Source: UBA2589 sp965223235
GTDB lineage: Bacteria > Gemmatimonadota > Gemmatimonadetes > Longimicrobiales > Gaopeijiaceae
Assembly (NCBI GenBank): GCA_965223235.1
Contig: CBDCVV010000007.1
Span: 310,001 to 374,000, forward strand
Direction: 5' to 3'
Length of the DNA: 64,000 nucleotides
The stretch's first letter is position 1. The number at the start of each line of letters is the position of its first letter. The notes beneath the pieces are model-generated. The model did no database searches and was not told where the DNA came from. It was given only the letters and a program-made list of their open reading frames with translations. The translations under genes were made by a program, and so were the position numbers. Below, piece after piece: positions 9,622-17,573 of the stretch.

Positions 9622-10616
9622 CTGCGAAGCGCTGCGACAAAGTCGTCGATGATGGCCCTGACTGGGCGAACCTGGTCGATACCTGCAACAGATTTTCCGG
9701 CCTGCCAGTACTCCCGGCTGCCCCTGTCGTCCAAAGCCGTCCGCTTCATCGTCCATGCGGAGCGAAGCGCGTAGAACGATCGCATCCAATGCTTTGTGCG
9801 TCGGCCCTTGAGCATCCACTTCGCGAGCGGACCCGCTTTCAGACCGAGCCGTTGCACGTACGGGGTGTTGATGACCGCCACTGGAACACCCGTAAGCCGC
9901 TCTGTGAGGACGATGTCCTCCTCGGACGCATCGACGATCGCTTTTTTGTAGGGGGCGCTCGCAAGACACTCCGGTGTCGCGATGAATCGGGTGCCGACTT
10001 GAACGCCGGCATACCCGTGACGGAGTGCCTCCACGAATCCTTCGGGGGTGGACACTCCACCCGCGCAGACGACCGGAAGGCCCAAGTCGCCGACTTCGTC
10101 GAGGAGCTCGCGGAGGCCGCGAGGGCCCGCGTGCCCTCCGGCGCGGCGGTTTACTGCGATGAGCCCGCGGACCCCACTGTCTACGGCCTTTTGGGCCCAC
10201 TTCCGTTCCGTCACATCGTGATACACGACGCCGCCTACCGACTCGACCCGTCGGACGACCCAATCGGGCTTTCCGAGGGAGGTGATGAAGAATCGCACAC
10301 CTTCTTCGAGAGCGACGTCGATCCATTCCTCCATCCGTTTGCGATACGTCTCGGACGACGTCTCGATGAGCGCATTCATCCCTATCGGCTTCTCGGTGAG
10401 GGACCGGATCTTCCGGATTCCTTCTCGAAAGTCGTATCCGAAGACGTACGTGAGGGTGACGGGCTGAAGCACTCCGATTCCGCCGGCCTCGGACACCGCG
10501 GCGACGAGCTCGGGGTTGGAGCACGGGTACATCGGCCCGCCGATGATCGGAAAAGCGATTCCGACGTCGGCGGTCAGGGGTGTCTGGAGGGGGGAGGGGG
10601 CCGAGGGCGTGTTCAC
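9618..10616 (-). CDS. Nitronate monooxygenase family (FMN TIM-barrel)
   Basis: FMN-dependent TIM-barrel enzyme of the 2-nitropropane dioxygenase/NMO group, 332 residues from a GTG at 10616 that overlaps the upstream gene's stop by four bases. An upstream start at 10646 is also open. Motifs in order are PIIGGPMYPCSN, a GGIGVL turn, GVRGLIAVNRRAGGHAG with the conserved His, the phosphate-binding VVCAGGVSTPEG and GVQVGTRFIATPE. The group oxidises alkyl nitronates or acts as an FMN enoyl reductase; sequence alone does not separate these. It is cotranscribed with the hotdog protein upstream. Confidence 0.88.
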   Translation of the reverse strand: MNTPSAPSPLQTPLTADVGIAFPIIGGPMYPCSNPELVAAVSEAGGIGVLQPVTLTYVFGYDFREGIRKIRSLTEKPIGMNALIETSSETYRKRMEEWIDVALEEGVRFFITSLGKPDWVVRRVESVGGVVYHDVTERKWAQKAVDSGVRGLIAVNRRAGGHAGPRGLRELLDEVGDLGLPVVCAGGVSTPEGFVEALRHGYAGVQVGTRFIATPECLASAPYKKAIVDASEEDIVLTERLTGVPVAVINTPYVQRLGLKAGPLAKWMLKGRRTKHWMRSFYALRSAWTMKRTALDDRGSREYWQAGKSVAGIDQVRPVRAIIDDFVAALRS

Positions 10617-11104
10617 GGCTTGGCACGCCTCGGGGAGAGGCGCCACGAAGCCGTCACTACGGCGACGACATCCTCCGTCTTGTCATGGATCTTGGCGACG
10701 ACCTGATAATCCATGTCGTCCGTGACGCGTGGCAGCACACATTCTGCGTCCGCTAAGAGCTTGCCCCGGGCCTTCTTGACATAGGTGACCTCAAGTTCGA
10801 CGAGAATGCCGCGGACGTCGGGACGAAGCCCTCCGATGAGGGCGAGCCCGGTCGCCAGTTCGCCTAGATTCGCGAGCGCGATCGCGTGGATCGAACCAAG
10901 GTGATTGCGGACAGCTCGCCGGTCGCGGAGCGAGACGGTGACTCGTCCCGGCTCGAAATCCTCGACCGTGGCGCCGATCGAAGAAGAATACGGCACCATC
11001 CATCCCAGGAGCCGGCTGAAGAGCCAGCGACCTCCAGGGAGAGGAGAGAGGCGCTGCCATAGCGACTGCAGACGGGCGCCGGGAGATTCCTTTGGACTAG
11101 CCAT
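10613..11104 (-). CDS. DUF4442-like hotdog-fold protein (thioesterase superfamily)
   Basis: 163 residues. An N-terminal amphipathic stretch precedes a hotdog core with GATVEDFEPGRVTVSLRDR, the helix segment NHLGSIHAIALANLGELATGLAL and strands VELEVTYVKKARGKLLADAE. This matches the DUF4442/PaaI-like group, often annotated as acyl-CoA thioesterase-like. The conserved N-x-x-G-x-x-H pattern of the central helix is present (NHLGSIH). It overlaps the nitronate monooxygenase by four bases, so the two are co-translated. The substrate is unknown. Confidence 0.75.
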   Translation of the reverse strand: MASPKESPGARLQSLWQRLSPLPGGRWLFSRLLGWMVPYSSSIGATVEDFEPGRVTVSLRDRRAVRNHLGSIHAIALANLGELATGLALIGGLRPDVRGILVELEVTYVKKARGKLLADAECVLPRVTDDMDYQVVAKIHDKTEDVVAVVTASWRLSPRRAKP

Positions 11105-11139
11105 GAAGCCTGGTCGAGCGAGGAGGAGTCGGTATCATC

Positions 11140-11505
11140 GTGGTGTCGTCGGTGGGCTGCAACCGATCTTCGAACCCCATGATCCCCTTCCTAGAGACCC
11201 TCATCGCGGCGATCGTCTGGTCGGTCGCCAACATCGTGTACGTGGACATGAAGCGGAAAGGGGTTCACGGCTTCACTCGGTTCGCGGCGTTTTGGGCCGG
11301 GACTCCGACGACGTGGATCTGGTTCTTCGCCGTGGACGAGGGTAGCGCCCCCCGATTCGAGCCCAAAGGCGACCAAGACGAAGAAGCGCTGCTCGAAGAA
11401 GTCCGCCGGGATCGGAGACGCCGGCTGGTCGATGGCGACGCACGCGAGGGTCGCGAGGCGGAAGGCGGCGCTGGAGTTGAAGAAACGCATGATCTGAGCG
11501 GCTGA
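11140..11505 (+). CDS. Small membrane protein with acidic/basic tail, unknown
   Basis: 121 residues from a GTG at 11140; an internal ATG at 11179 (MIPFLETLIAAIVW) is an equally likely start. One or two hydrophobic helices (about 17-30 and 48-62) are followed by a charged, Glu/Arg-rich tail. It is divergent from the hotdog gene and six bases ahead of the MATE gene. I recognise no family. Moderate doubt about the start, less about its reality, because the hydrophobic segments are coherent and spacing is operon-like. Confidence 0.45.
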   Translation: MVSSVGCNRSSNPMIPFLETLIAAIVWSVANIVYVDMKRKGVHGFTRFAAFWAGTPTTWIWFFAVDEGSAPRFEPKGDQDEEALLEEVRRDRRRRLVDGDAREGREAEGGAGVEETHDLSG

Positions 11506-11535
11506 CCGGGGGTGCGCCCCGACAAGGGAGGTGGG

Positions 11536-12936
11536 GTGCCGAATTCATCCGATCGAGCACGGGATGGTGTCCTGAGGGGGTTCCTACCTACTCGACACGA
11601 TCTTGCCCAGCTCGTTTCGCTCGCGGCCCCGGTGGCGCTCGTCCAAGTGGTCACCATGTCGATGGGGGCCGTCGATACCGTCATGGTGGGACGGGTCTCG
11701 GCGACGGACCTCGCCGCAGTGGCGATCGGGAATCTCTACTTCTTTGGCGTCGCCATATTTGGCCAGGGTGTGCTGTATGCGCTGGATCCCGTCATTGCAC
11801 AGGCCGTCGGGGCCCTCGATCGGGTCGGAATCGCCCGCGGGGTGCAGCGGGGCTGCGTCCTCGCGCTCGGACTCACGGTACTTGCAACACTCCTCATGCT
11901 CCCCGCGGCGCCTTTCCTCACATTCGCCAAACAGCCCGCGGACGTAGTCCCCGTCGCGGCAGCATATACCCGCGGACTCATACTCGGCCTCTTTCCCTTC
12001 TACCTCTTCCTGGTCTTCCGGCAGAGTCTCCAGGCGATGAGCCTCGTCCGCCCGATCGTGATGACGGTGATTCTGGGGAACGTCGTAAACGTGGCCCTGA
12101 ACTGGGTCCTGATCTATGGGAATCTGGGCATGCCGGCGTACGGAGCCGTGGGTTCTGCGTGGGGGACGAGCCTCGGCCGCTGGTTCATGGTGATGGTCTT
12201 GCTCGCAATCGCGTGGGGCCGGCTGCGCCCCGCCCTCATTCCGTGGCGGCCAGAAGCGTTCGCGACCAAGCCCCTCCTTCGCTTTCTACGAGTCGGCGGC
12301 CCGATCGGAGCTCAGCAAGCGCTGGAGTTCGGAGTCTTCGGAGCAGCCGGTCTCTTGATGGGCTTACTCGGAACCGTAGCGGTGGCCGGACACCAAGTCG
12401 CACTCCAGCTCGCGGCGTTGACCTTCATGATTCCGGTCGGTGTTGCGCAGGCGACCTCGGTGGTGGTCGGTCAGGCCGTGGGGCGGGGGGATGACGCGGC
12501 CGCCCGGCGAGCCGTGGGCGCTGGGCTCGGCACGGCCACGGCGGTCATGACGGTGACCGCCGCCCTATTCCTCACCGTGCCTGGCTTCCTCTCGCGCCTC
12601 TTTTCGGCGGATCCCAGAGTCGTCGCCTACGCCGCCGCGTTGCTCCCGATTGCCGGGGTGTTTCAGGTCTTCGACGGACTCCAGGTTGCGGCCGCTGGTG
12701 CGCTCAGGGGGATCGGGGACACACGCGTACCCATGTTCATGAATCTGTTGGGCTTCTGGATGATCGGGTTGCCTGTGTCTGTGGGCCTCGGCTTCCAAGC
12801 GGGGTTGGGTGGAGCCGGAGTGTGGTGGGGGCTCGCGCTCGGGATCGCCGTGGTGGCGATCCTTCTGACGTGGCGAATTCACCGAAGCTTCGGACGCACG
12901 CTCACCCGCCTCGTGATCGAGGAAGACGCGAGCTAG
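11536..12936 (+). CDS. MATE-family multidrug efflux transporter (NorM-like)
   Basis: 466 residues from a GTG at 11536, chosen because GGGAGG lies 5-10 bases upstream; the frame is open from 11512. Twelve hydrophobic helices arranged in two similar halves are seen. Family motifs are APVALVQVVTMSMGAVDTVMVGRVS at the N-terminus and the second-half GGPIGAQQALEFGVFG, with loop GVAQATSVVVGQAVGRGD. MATE proteins export cationic drugs or metabolites in exchange for Na+ or H+. It is 28 bases ahead of rfbC on the same strand. Confidence 0.93.
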   Translation: MPNSSDRARDGVLRGFLPTRHDLAQLVSLAAPVALVQVVTMSMGAVDTVMVGRVSATDLAAVAIGNLYFFGVAIFGQGVLYALDPVIAQAVGALDRVGIARGVQRGCVLALGLTVLATLLMLPAAPFLTFAKQPADVVPVAAAYTRGLILGLFPFYLFLVFRQSLQAMSLVRPIVMTVILGNVVNVALNWVLIYGNLGMPAYGAVGSAWGTSLGRWFMVMVLLAIAWGRLRPALIPWRPEAFATKPLLRFLRVGGPIGAQQALEFGVFGAAGLLMGLLGTVAVAGHQVALQLAALTFMIPVGVAQATSVVVGQAVGRGDDAAARRAVGAGLGTATAVMTVTAALFLTVPGFLSRLFSADPRVVAYAAALLPIAGVFQVFDGLQVAAAGALRGIGDTRVPMFMNLLGFWMIGLPVSVGLGFQAGLGGAGVWWGLALGIAVVAILLTWRIHRSFGRTLTRLVIEEDAS

Positions 12937-12964
12937 CTTGGATCGACTCACTGCTCCCGGAGCC

Positions 12965-13513
12965 ATGGATTTTACCTTCGAAGCGCTCAGCATCCCGGAC
13001 GTGGTCCTCGTTCGTCCGGGCCGACATGTCGATCCCCGGGGAACGTTCCAAGAGATGTATCGGCTCGAAGCGTTCCGTGAGGCGGGGCTCGACACCCCGT
13101 TTGTCCAGACGAACCTCGCTACCTCATCCCGGGGCGTCCTACGCGGCCTCCACTACCAGGTGCCCCCACACGCACAAGGGAAGCTGGTCGCGGCGGTTCG
13201 GGGTGCGGTCTTCGATGTGGCCGTCGATCTCCGGAGAGAGGCTGACACCTTCGGTCAGTGGGTCGGCCACACGCTTTCGGAGGAGTCGGGTGAGCTTCTT
13301 TGGGTGCCCCCCGGCTTCGCTCACGGGTATTGTGTGCTCTCCGAGCGGGCCGACGTGCTCTACCAGGTAACGTCGACGTACGTGCCGGACGCCAATCGGG
13401 GGCTCCGCTGGGACGATCCCGCGGTGGCGATTGCCTGGCCGCTGTCGACGCCCGTGCTCTCCGAGGCCGACCAGAAGCAGCCCGACCTCATGTCGTGCGA
13501 CAACCCGTTCTAG
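12965..13513 (+). CDS. rfbC: dTDP-4-dehydrorhamnose 3,5-epimerase
   Basis: Cupin epimerase of dTDP-L-rhamnose synthesis, 182 residues from the ATG at 12965; this start aligns with the family N-terminus (FTFEALSIPDVVLVRP). Signature segments are DPRGTFQEMY, NLATSSRGVLRGLHYQ with the catalytic His, KLVAAVRGAVFDVAVDLR, PPGFAHGYCVLSE and DANRGLRWDDPAVAIAWP. No rfbA, rfbB or rfbD is nearby, so this is an isolated copy; the rest of the pathway should be elsewhere. A related sugar-nucleotide epimerase specificity cannot be excluded. Confidence 0.88.
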   Translation: MDFTFEALSIPDVVLVRPGRHVDPRGTFQEMYRLEAFREAGLDTPFVQTNLATSSRGVLRGLHYQVPPHAQGKLVAAVRGAVFDVAVDLRREADTFGQWVGHTLSEESGELLWVPPGFAHGYCVLSERADVLYQVTSTYVPDANRGLRWDDPAVAIAWPLSTPVLSEADQKQPDLMSCDNPF

Positions 13514-13515
13514 CG

Positions 13516-14190
13516 ATGTCGATGCAGTCGCACCACATAGAGGTTGCCAAGACGGCTCGGTATTGGACGGTTGGAGACCCGAGATCTGCGAAGGAAGTTT
13601 GGTTCCTCCTGCACGGATACCGCCAACTCGGACGGAGATTCTTGCGGCGCTTTCTTCCGATCGCGACTGGCGAGAGGCTGTTGGTCGCGCCGGACGCCTT
13701 GTCCCGTTTCTACGTTTCGTCGGGGCAGGGCCGCCATGGAGCCGAATCCGTGGTCGGTGCGACGTGGATGACCCGCGACGATCGCGACGTCGAGATTCGG
13801 GATTACGTGCGGTACCTCGACGCGCTCGCCGACGAAGTAAGGGCGGAGTTGAACGCTCCGGCTCGCGAGTGCGTGGTCGGCTTCTCCCAAGGGGTCGCGA
13901 CCGCGAGTCGATGGGTGACGTACGGTCGTATGAAGCCGGAGCGCCTCATCTTGTGGGGGGATTTCACCCCGCCCGACCTCGATTGGGCCCAGGCGGCGCC
14001 GGCCTTCGCGGCTGCCGACGTCCTTTTGGTGCGGGGTTCCGCGGACCGGGCGCTCTCCTCTCAACTGGCTCAAGAGGAGAAGGTTCGGATGGACGAGGCG
14101 GGGGTCTCGGTCCGGATGGTGGAGTACGACGGAGGGCACGAGATCGACGAGACGACCCTGGTTCGCTTGGCCGCCGAGAAGGTGGGCTAG
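13516..14190 (+). CDS. Cytoplasmic carboxylesterase/phospholipase-like alpha/beta hydrolase
   Basis: 224 residues from the ATG at 13516, two bases after the rfbC stop. It has a strand-turn motif VWFLLHGYRQLG, a nucleophile elbow GFSQGVAT, a candidate acid residue in VRGSADRAL and a His in YDGGHEID, the order expected for the carboxylesterase/lysophospholipase (DLH-like) family. There is no signal peptide. The gene ends in a CTAG (14187-14190) that also ends the convergent murB. Confidence 0.82.
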   Translation: MSMQSHHIEVAKTARYWTVGDPRSAKEVWFLLHGYRQLGRRFLRRFLPIATGERLLVAPDALSRFYVSSGQGRHGAESVVGATWMTRDDRDVEIRDYVRYLDALADEVRAELNAPARECVVGFSQGVATASRWVTYGRMKPERLILWGDFTPPDLDWAQAAPAFAAADVLLVRGSADRALSSQLAQEEKVRMDEAGVSVRMVEYDGGHEIDETTLVRLAAEKVG

Positions 14191-15134
14191 AAGTCTCCGA
14201 CGAAAGAGATCTCAGGCTCGAGCCGGTGGCCGGTCTCGCGCAGAACGGTCTCTTGGGCGAGGTCGATCAATGTCCGCACGTCGGCGGAGGTAGCACCGCC
14301 CACATTCACGATGATGTTGGCATGCTTCTGGAAGATCGCCGCCCCTCCGTGGACGTGACCCTTGAGGCCGCATTCGTCGATGAGCCGGCCCGCGCCGATT
14401 CCCTGGATCTTCTGGAAGATCGACCCTGCGCAGGGGTAGAGCCACAGATCCGGGTGGCGATCGTCGCGCCACGCCAAGTTCTCCCTCATGACCCGCCGGA
14501 GTTCGTCGGTATCCGTGGGTTTGAGTCGGAAGGTCGCTGAGAGCACCACATCATTGCGGTGATGTAGGATGCTTTCGTCGTATCCGAAGTCGAAGTACTC
14601 GACTCCTACCGTGCGGCGCTCACCCTCTTCGGTGAAGATCTCTGCGCTGTCCAACACCTCTTCGATAAAGATCGTCCGCTCGCGCTCTGGGGCGGGCGAG
14701 AGGAAGTGGAGGTTCTGCCACAGGGCGCCGCCCACCGTGCTCGGGATCCCAACGAAGTGATGGAGCCCGCCCAGACCGAGCTCCACGGACGCCATGATGA
14801 GGTCGGGGAAGGTGTCGACGCCGGCACCGGCCTTCAACCGGACCGCATCGAGCTGCTCGATCCCACCGATGGCGCAACGGATGACGAGGCCTCTGAAGCC
14901 GCCGTCCCCGACCAGGATGTTCGCCCCTCGGCCGAGGAGGAACCACGGTACCCCTCGGGCAGTCGCGACCTCGACGGCCGTGACGAGCGCGTCGGACGTT
15001 CGTGCCTCGACGAAGAGGTCGGCAGGGCCTCCGATGCGGAAGGTCGTGTACGGTGCGAGCGGGACGTCGGAGTGCACGTGATTCGGTCCGAGGGCGTCCG
15101 ACAGCTCGGACCTGACCGCCTCGAGAGAGCTCAA
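14187..15134 (-). CDS. murB: UDP-N-acetylenolpyruvoylglucosamine reductase
   Basis: FAD/NADPH reductase of peptidoglycan precursor synthesis (UDP-GlcNAc-enolpyruvate to UDP-MurNAc). 315 residues; the start is TTG at 15134, with GGGAGG seven bases upstream and no better codon. Motifs: YTTFRIGGPAD and LGRGANILVGDGGF in the FAD domain, GIPSTVGGA, the catalytic Ser in CAGSIFQKI and the C-terminal Glu in LEPEISFVGDF. After the GIPSTVGG turn the protein reads LWQNLHFLSP instead of the common NAGAYG, which marks a divergent MurB branch. No mur/fts cluster surrounds it; it follows the deacylase gene by one base. Confidence 0.9.
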   Translation of the reverse strand: MSSLEAVRSELSDALGPNHVHSDVPLAPYTTFRIGGPADLFVEARTSDALVTAVEVATARGVPWFLLGRGANILVGDGGFRGLVIRCAIGGIEQLDAVRLKAGAGVDTFPDLIMASVELGLGGLHHFVGIPSTVGGALWQNLHFLSPAPERERTIFIEEVLDSAEIFTEEGERRTVGVEYFDFGYDESILHHRNDVVLSATFRLKPTDTDELRRVMRENLAWRDDRHPDLWLYPCAGSIFQKIQGIGAGRLIDECGLKGHVHGGAAIFQKHANIIVNVGGATSADVRTLIDLAQETVLRETGHRLEPEISFVGDF

Positions 15135-15135
15135 T

Positions 15136-17217
15136 TCAATTCCTCCCGCGCTTTAGGATCGAACCGGCTCGTACGTCGCGATACTCGCCCTCGTCGACAG
15201 TGATCCTGCCGTTCACCAACACGTACTCGATGCCCTCCGGATACTGGTGTGGCTCCTCGAACGTCGCACGGTCCCTCACTGTGGTCGGGTCGAAGACGAC
15301 GACGTCGGCGTACCATCCGGCTCGCAGCTGCCCCCGCTCCCGAAGGCCGATTCGCTCGGCGGGAAGAGCCGTCATCTTCCGGACCGCTTGCTCGATCGAG
15401 AGCACCCCCCGGTCGCGAGCGTACCGGCCTAAGACTCGTGGGAAGGTCCCGTACCACCTCGGGTGCGGATGACCATCTCCCATCGCGACCAATCGCCCGT
15501 CCGAAGCGACCATCGTCCACGGATGGGCCATGATCGTCTCGACATCCTCTTCTGACATGGCGTGGTAGATCGCGCTGGCGCCGCCCCGGCGGACGGCCTC
15601 GATCACGAGTCGGGCGCCGGTTGCCGGGGAAGGGTCCAAGCCGTCCCGCTCGGCCCAGTCGCGAAGAGTCAGTCCTTCGAGAGAGCGATCCCAAGGTACG
15701 AGGGCGAGCTGGACGCGACTGAGGTCGTTCCCCCCGCGGTCGTTGATGATGTTGAACTCGATACCTGCTAGGACGGAGTCACGCGTGGCCGGATCATCGG
15801 CGCGAGCGAGAAGCGCGTCGCTACCGCCCTCCATTGCCCACGCTGGCACTAGGATCGTGATACCCGAGTAGCTCGCCGTGTAGGGGTACTGGTCGATCAT
15901 CACATCCGTACCCGCAGCGCGCGCCGAATCCACCATCGCGAGCGTGCGGGTCGAGCTTCCCCACATCGGGTTCCCGACCACCTTGTGGTGCGTGAGAACG
16001 ATCGGGATTTGGGCTCTCCGTCCAATCTCCAACGCCTCCTGAACACTCTCGATGAGGCCCAGGCCCTCCTCCCTTAGGTGGGACGTGTAGAAGCCACCCC
16101 TTTCGGCAGCCACCTCGGAGAGGGCGACGACCTCGTCGATGTGCGCGAAGGCTCCCGGCAGATATTTGAGACCGGTGGAGATTCCGTACGCACCTTCATC
16201 CATGCCGCGAGCCACCATTCCCTTCATCGCTTCGAGCTCCGAAGCCGTAGGAGCGCGATCTTCCAGACCCAGGATCGCGCGGCGCACGGTGTTGTGACCG
16301 ATGGTGAATCCGACGTTCAACCCGAGGCGCGTCTCCGAAGCCGCATCCATCTCTTCGATGAGTGGCCATGGCGAGCTTCCGTCTGGCCCACCCAGCGCCG
16401 TGGTTATGCCTTGGCGGACTGCACTCTGTCCGTCGGGGAGTCGCAGTAGCGGCTCGAGGTGCGCGTGGATGTCGACAAAGCCGGGCGCCACCACTTTGCC
16501 TCGCGCCTCGATCACGCGAGCGGCACGCGCACGATCGAGCGGCTCGCGTGACACGCGGACAATGCGGTCTCCTCTAATCGCGATATCGGCCGCAAAGCCG
16601 GGCCGGCCACTGCCGTCTACGACGGTCCCGCGAGCAATGAGAAGATCCCAATCCGCCGCCCCTGAGTGGCGGAGGTAGCGGCCGTCGAACGCAGTGGACC
16701 AGCTTGCTCCTCCGTCTGTCGAGACTTCCCAGTGTTGCCGCACTCGGTCTCGATCCCCATCGACTCGCGACCACGTCACCCGATTGCGAGTGGCGCTCCC
16801 ATCGGCGCCGATCGTCTCACCCTCCATGACCATCGCTTCACCGGTGAAACCTCCCTCGAGCACGAGCACCGCGCCGGCATTGTCCATCCACGTTTGATGC
16901 CAGACACCGCGGGATGAGTCGTAGGCGTTCAGGCTGCGTCCTTCATATCCGGACGGAGTCGTGTAGTGCTCCGAGAGCACGCACTCTCCCAAGAGCACCG
17001 AGAGGGTATTGTGCCCCGCCAACGTTCCTGCCGCGTTCCGTACGACCCAACGTCCTTCCCAGAAGTCGAAGGCTCGGTGCGCTTCCGCGGTACAGCTCGG
17101 CGCTGAAGCCGCTTGACCGGCGCTCTCGGTCGCGTTCCCGGCGGCGAAGGATACCAGGATGGCGGTGAGAAGAACGGTTGCTCTGGGGAGAAGGGGAGGG
17201 TTCGAGGAGCGGATCAT
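15136..17217 (-). CDS. Exported N-acyl-D-amino-acid deacylase with N-terminal DUF1579-like domain
   Basis: 693 residues from the ATG at 17217, chosen because a signal peptide follows at once (ATVLLTAILVSFAAG); the frame is open to an ATG at 17334. Residues about 40-180 resemble DUF1579 (AFDFWEGRWVV, YDSSRGVWHQTWMDN). From about 190 on it is an amidohydrolase of the D-aminoacylase group: RGTVVDGSGRPGFAADIAI, the metal-site VDIHAHLEP near residue 250, HLREEG, VLTHHKVVG and ASDGRLV, ending in AGWYADVVVFDP. These enzymes release D-amino acids from N-acyl forms using zinc. The two-domain fusion and the export signal are unusual. It lies one base from murB in the same direction. Confidence 0.85.
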   Translation of the reverse strand: MIRSSNPPLLPRATVLLTAILVSFAAGNATESAGQAASAPSCTAEAHRAFDFWEGRWVVRNAAGTLAGHNTLSVLLGECVLSEHYTTPSGYEGRSLNAYDSSRGVWHQTWMDNAGAVLVLEGGFTGEAMVMEGETIGADGSATRNRVTWSRVDGDRDRVRQHWEVSTDGGASWSTAFDGRYLRHSGAADWDLLIARGTVVDGSGRPGFAADIAIRGDRIVRVSREPLDRARAARVIEARGKVVAPGFVDIHAHLEPLLRLPDGQSAVRQGITTALGGPDGSSPWPLIEEMDAASETRLGLNVGFTIGHNTVRRAILGLEDRAPTASELEAMKGMVARGMDEGAYGISTGLKYLPGAFAHIDEVVALSEVAAERGGFYTSHLREEGLGLIESVQEALEIGRRAQIPIVLTHHKVVGNPMWGSSTRTLAMVDSARAAGTDVMIDQYPYTASYSGITILVPAWAMEGGSDALLARADDPATRDSVLAGIEFNIINDRGGNDLSRVQLALVPWDRSLEGLTLRDWAERDGLDPSPATGARLVIEAVRRGGASAIYHAMSEEDVETIMAHPWTMVASDGRLVAMGDGHPHPRWYGTFPRVLGRYARDRGVLSIEQAVRKMTALPAERIGLRERGQLRAGWYADVVVFDPTTVRDRATFEEPHQYPEGIEYVLVNGRITVDEGEYRDVRAGSILKRGRN

Positions 17218-17287
17218 GTCGTCTGGGCTCACGGAGTGGACGAGCGAGGGTACATCCGAGAGCGTCCGCGAGGAAACCCACCCGTGT

Positions 17288-17358
17288 CCGGTGTTGGGAC
17301 GGGCCGTCCCGAAGGCGACCAGTCGGAGGTCCATCTGCTACCCGGTACCCAACACCGG
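17288..17358. repeat. 11-bp inverted repeat enclosing a palindrome in a divergent promoter region
   Basis: CCGGTGTTGGG (17288-17298) is exactly inverted at 17348-17358 (CCCAACACCGG). Immediately inside the left arm is a near-perfect palindrome GGGACGG-G-CCGTCCC (17296-17310). It lies between the divergently transcribed deacylase (start 17217) and the tolC-type gene (start 17574), where operators would be expected. Confidence 0.5.
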
Positions 17359-17573
17359 TAAAGCGCTGGGAAACAACCGGATACGCCCATACGTACGGCG
17401 TGGCACGTCTCTTTCTAAGAAGAGGCACCAGACGCACACGCGGATGAGCAGCTCGGCCGGAGGGTGTGGGGCGGTGAGGGGATGGGTCGGTGATCAGCCC
17501 GCCGGCTTCGGTCGAGCACATCCGAGCAATTCGGTCCGATAAAGCGGACCGGGCGAGTCCAGGGGGTCGAACG

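Noticed and set aside
17218..17334. 39-residue N-terminal extension of the D-aminoacylase
   Set aside because: It precedes a clear signal peptide beginning at 17217 and covers the inverted repeat of the divergent promoter region.
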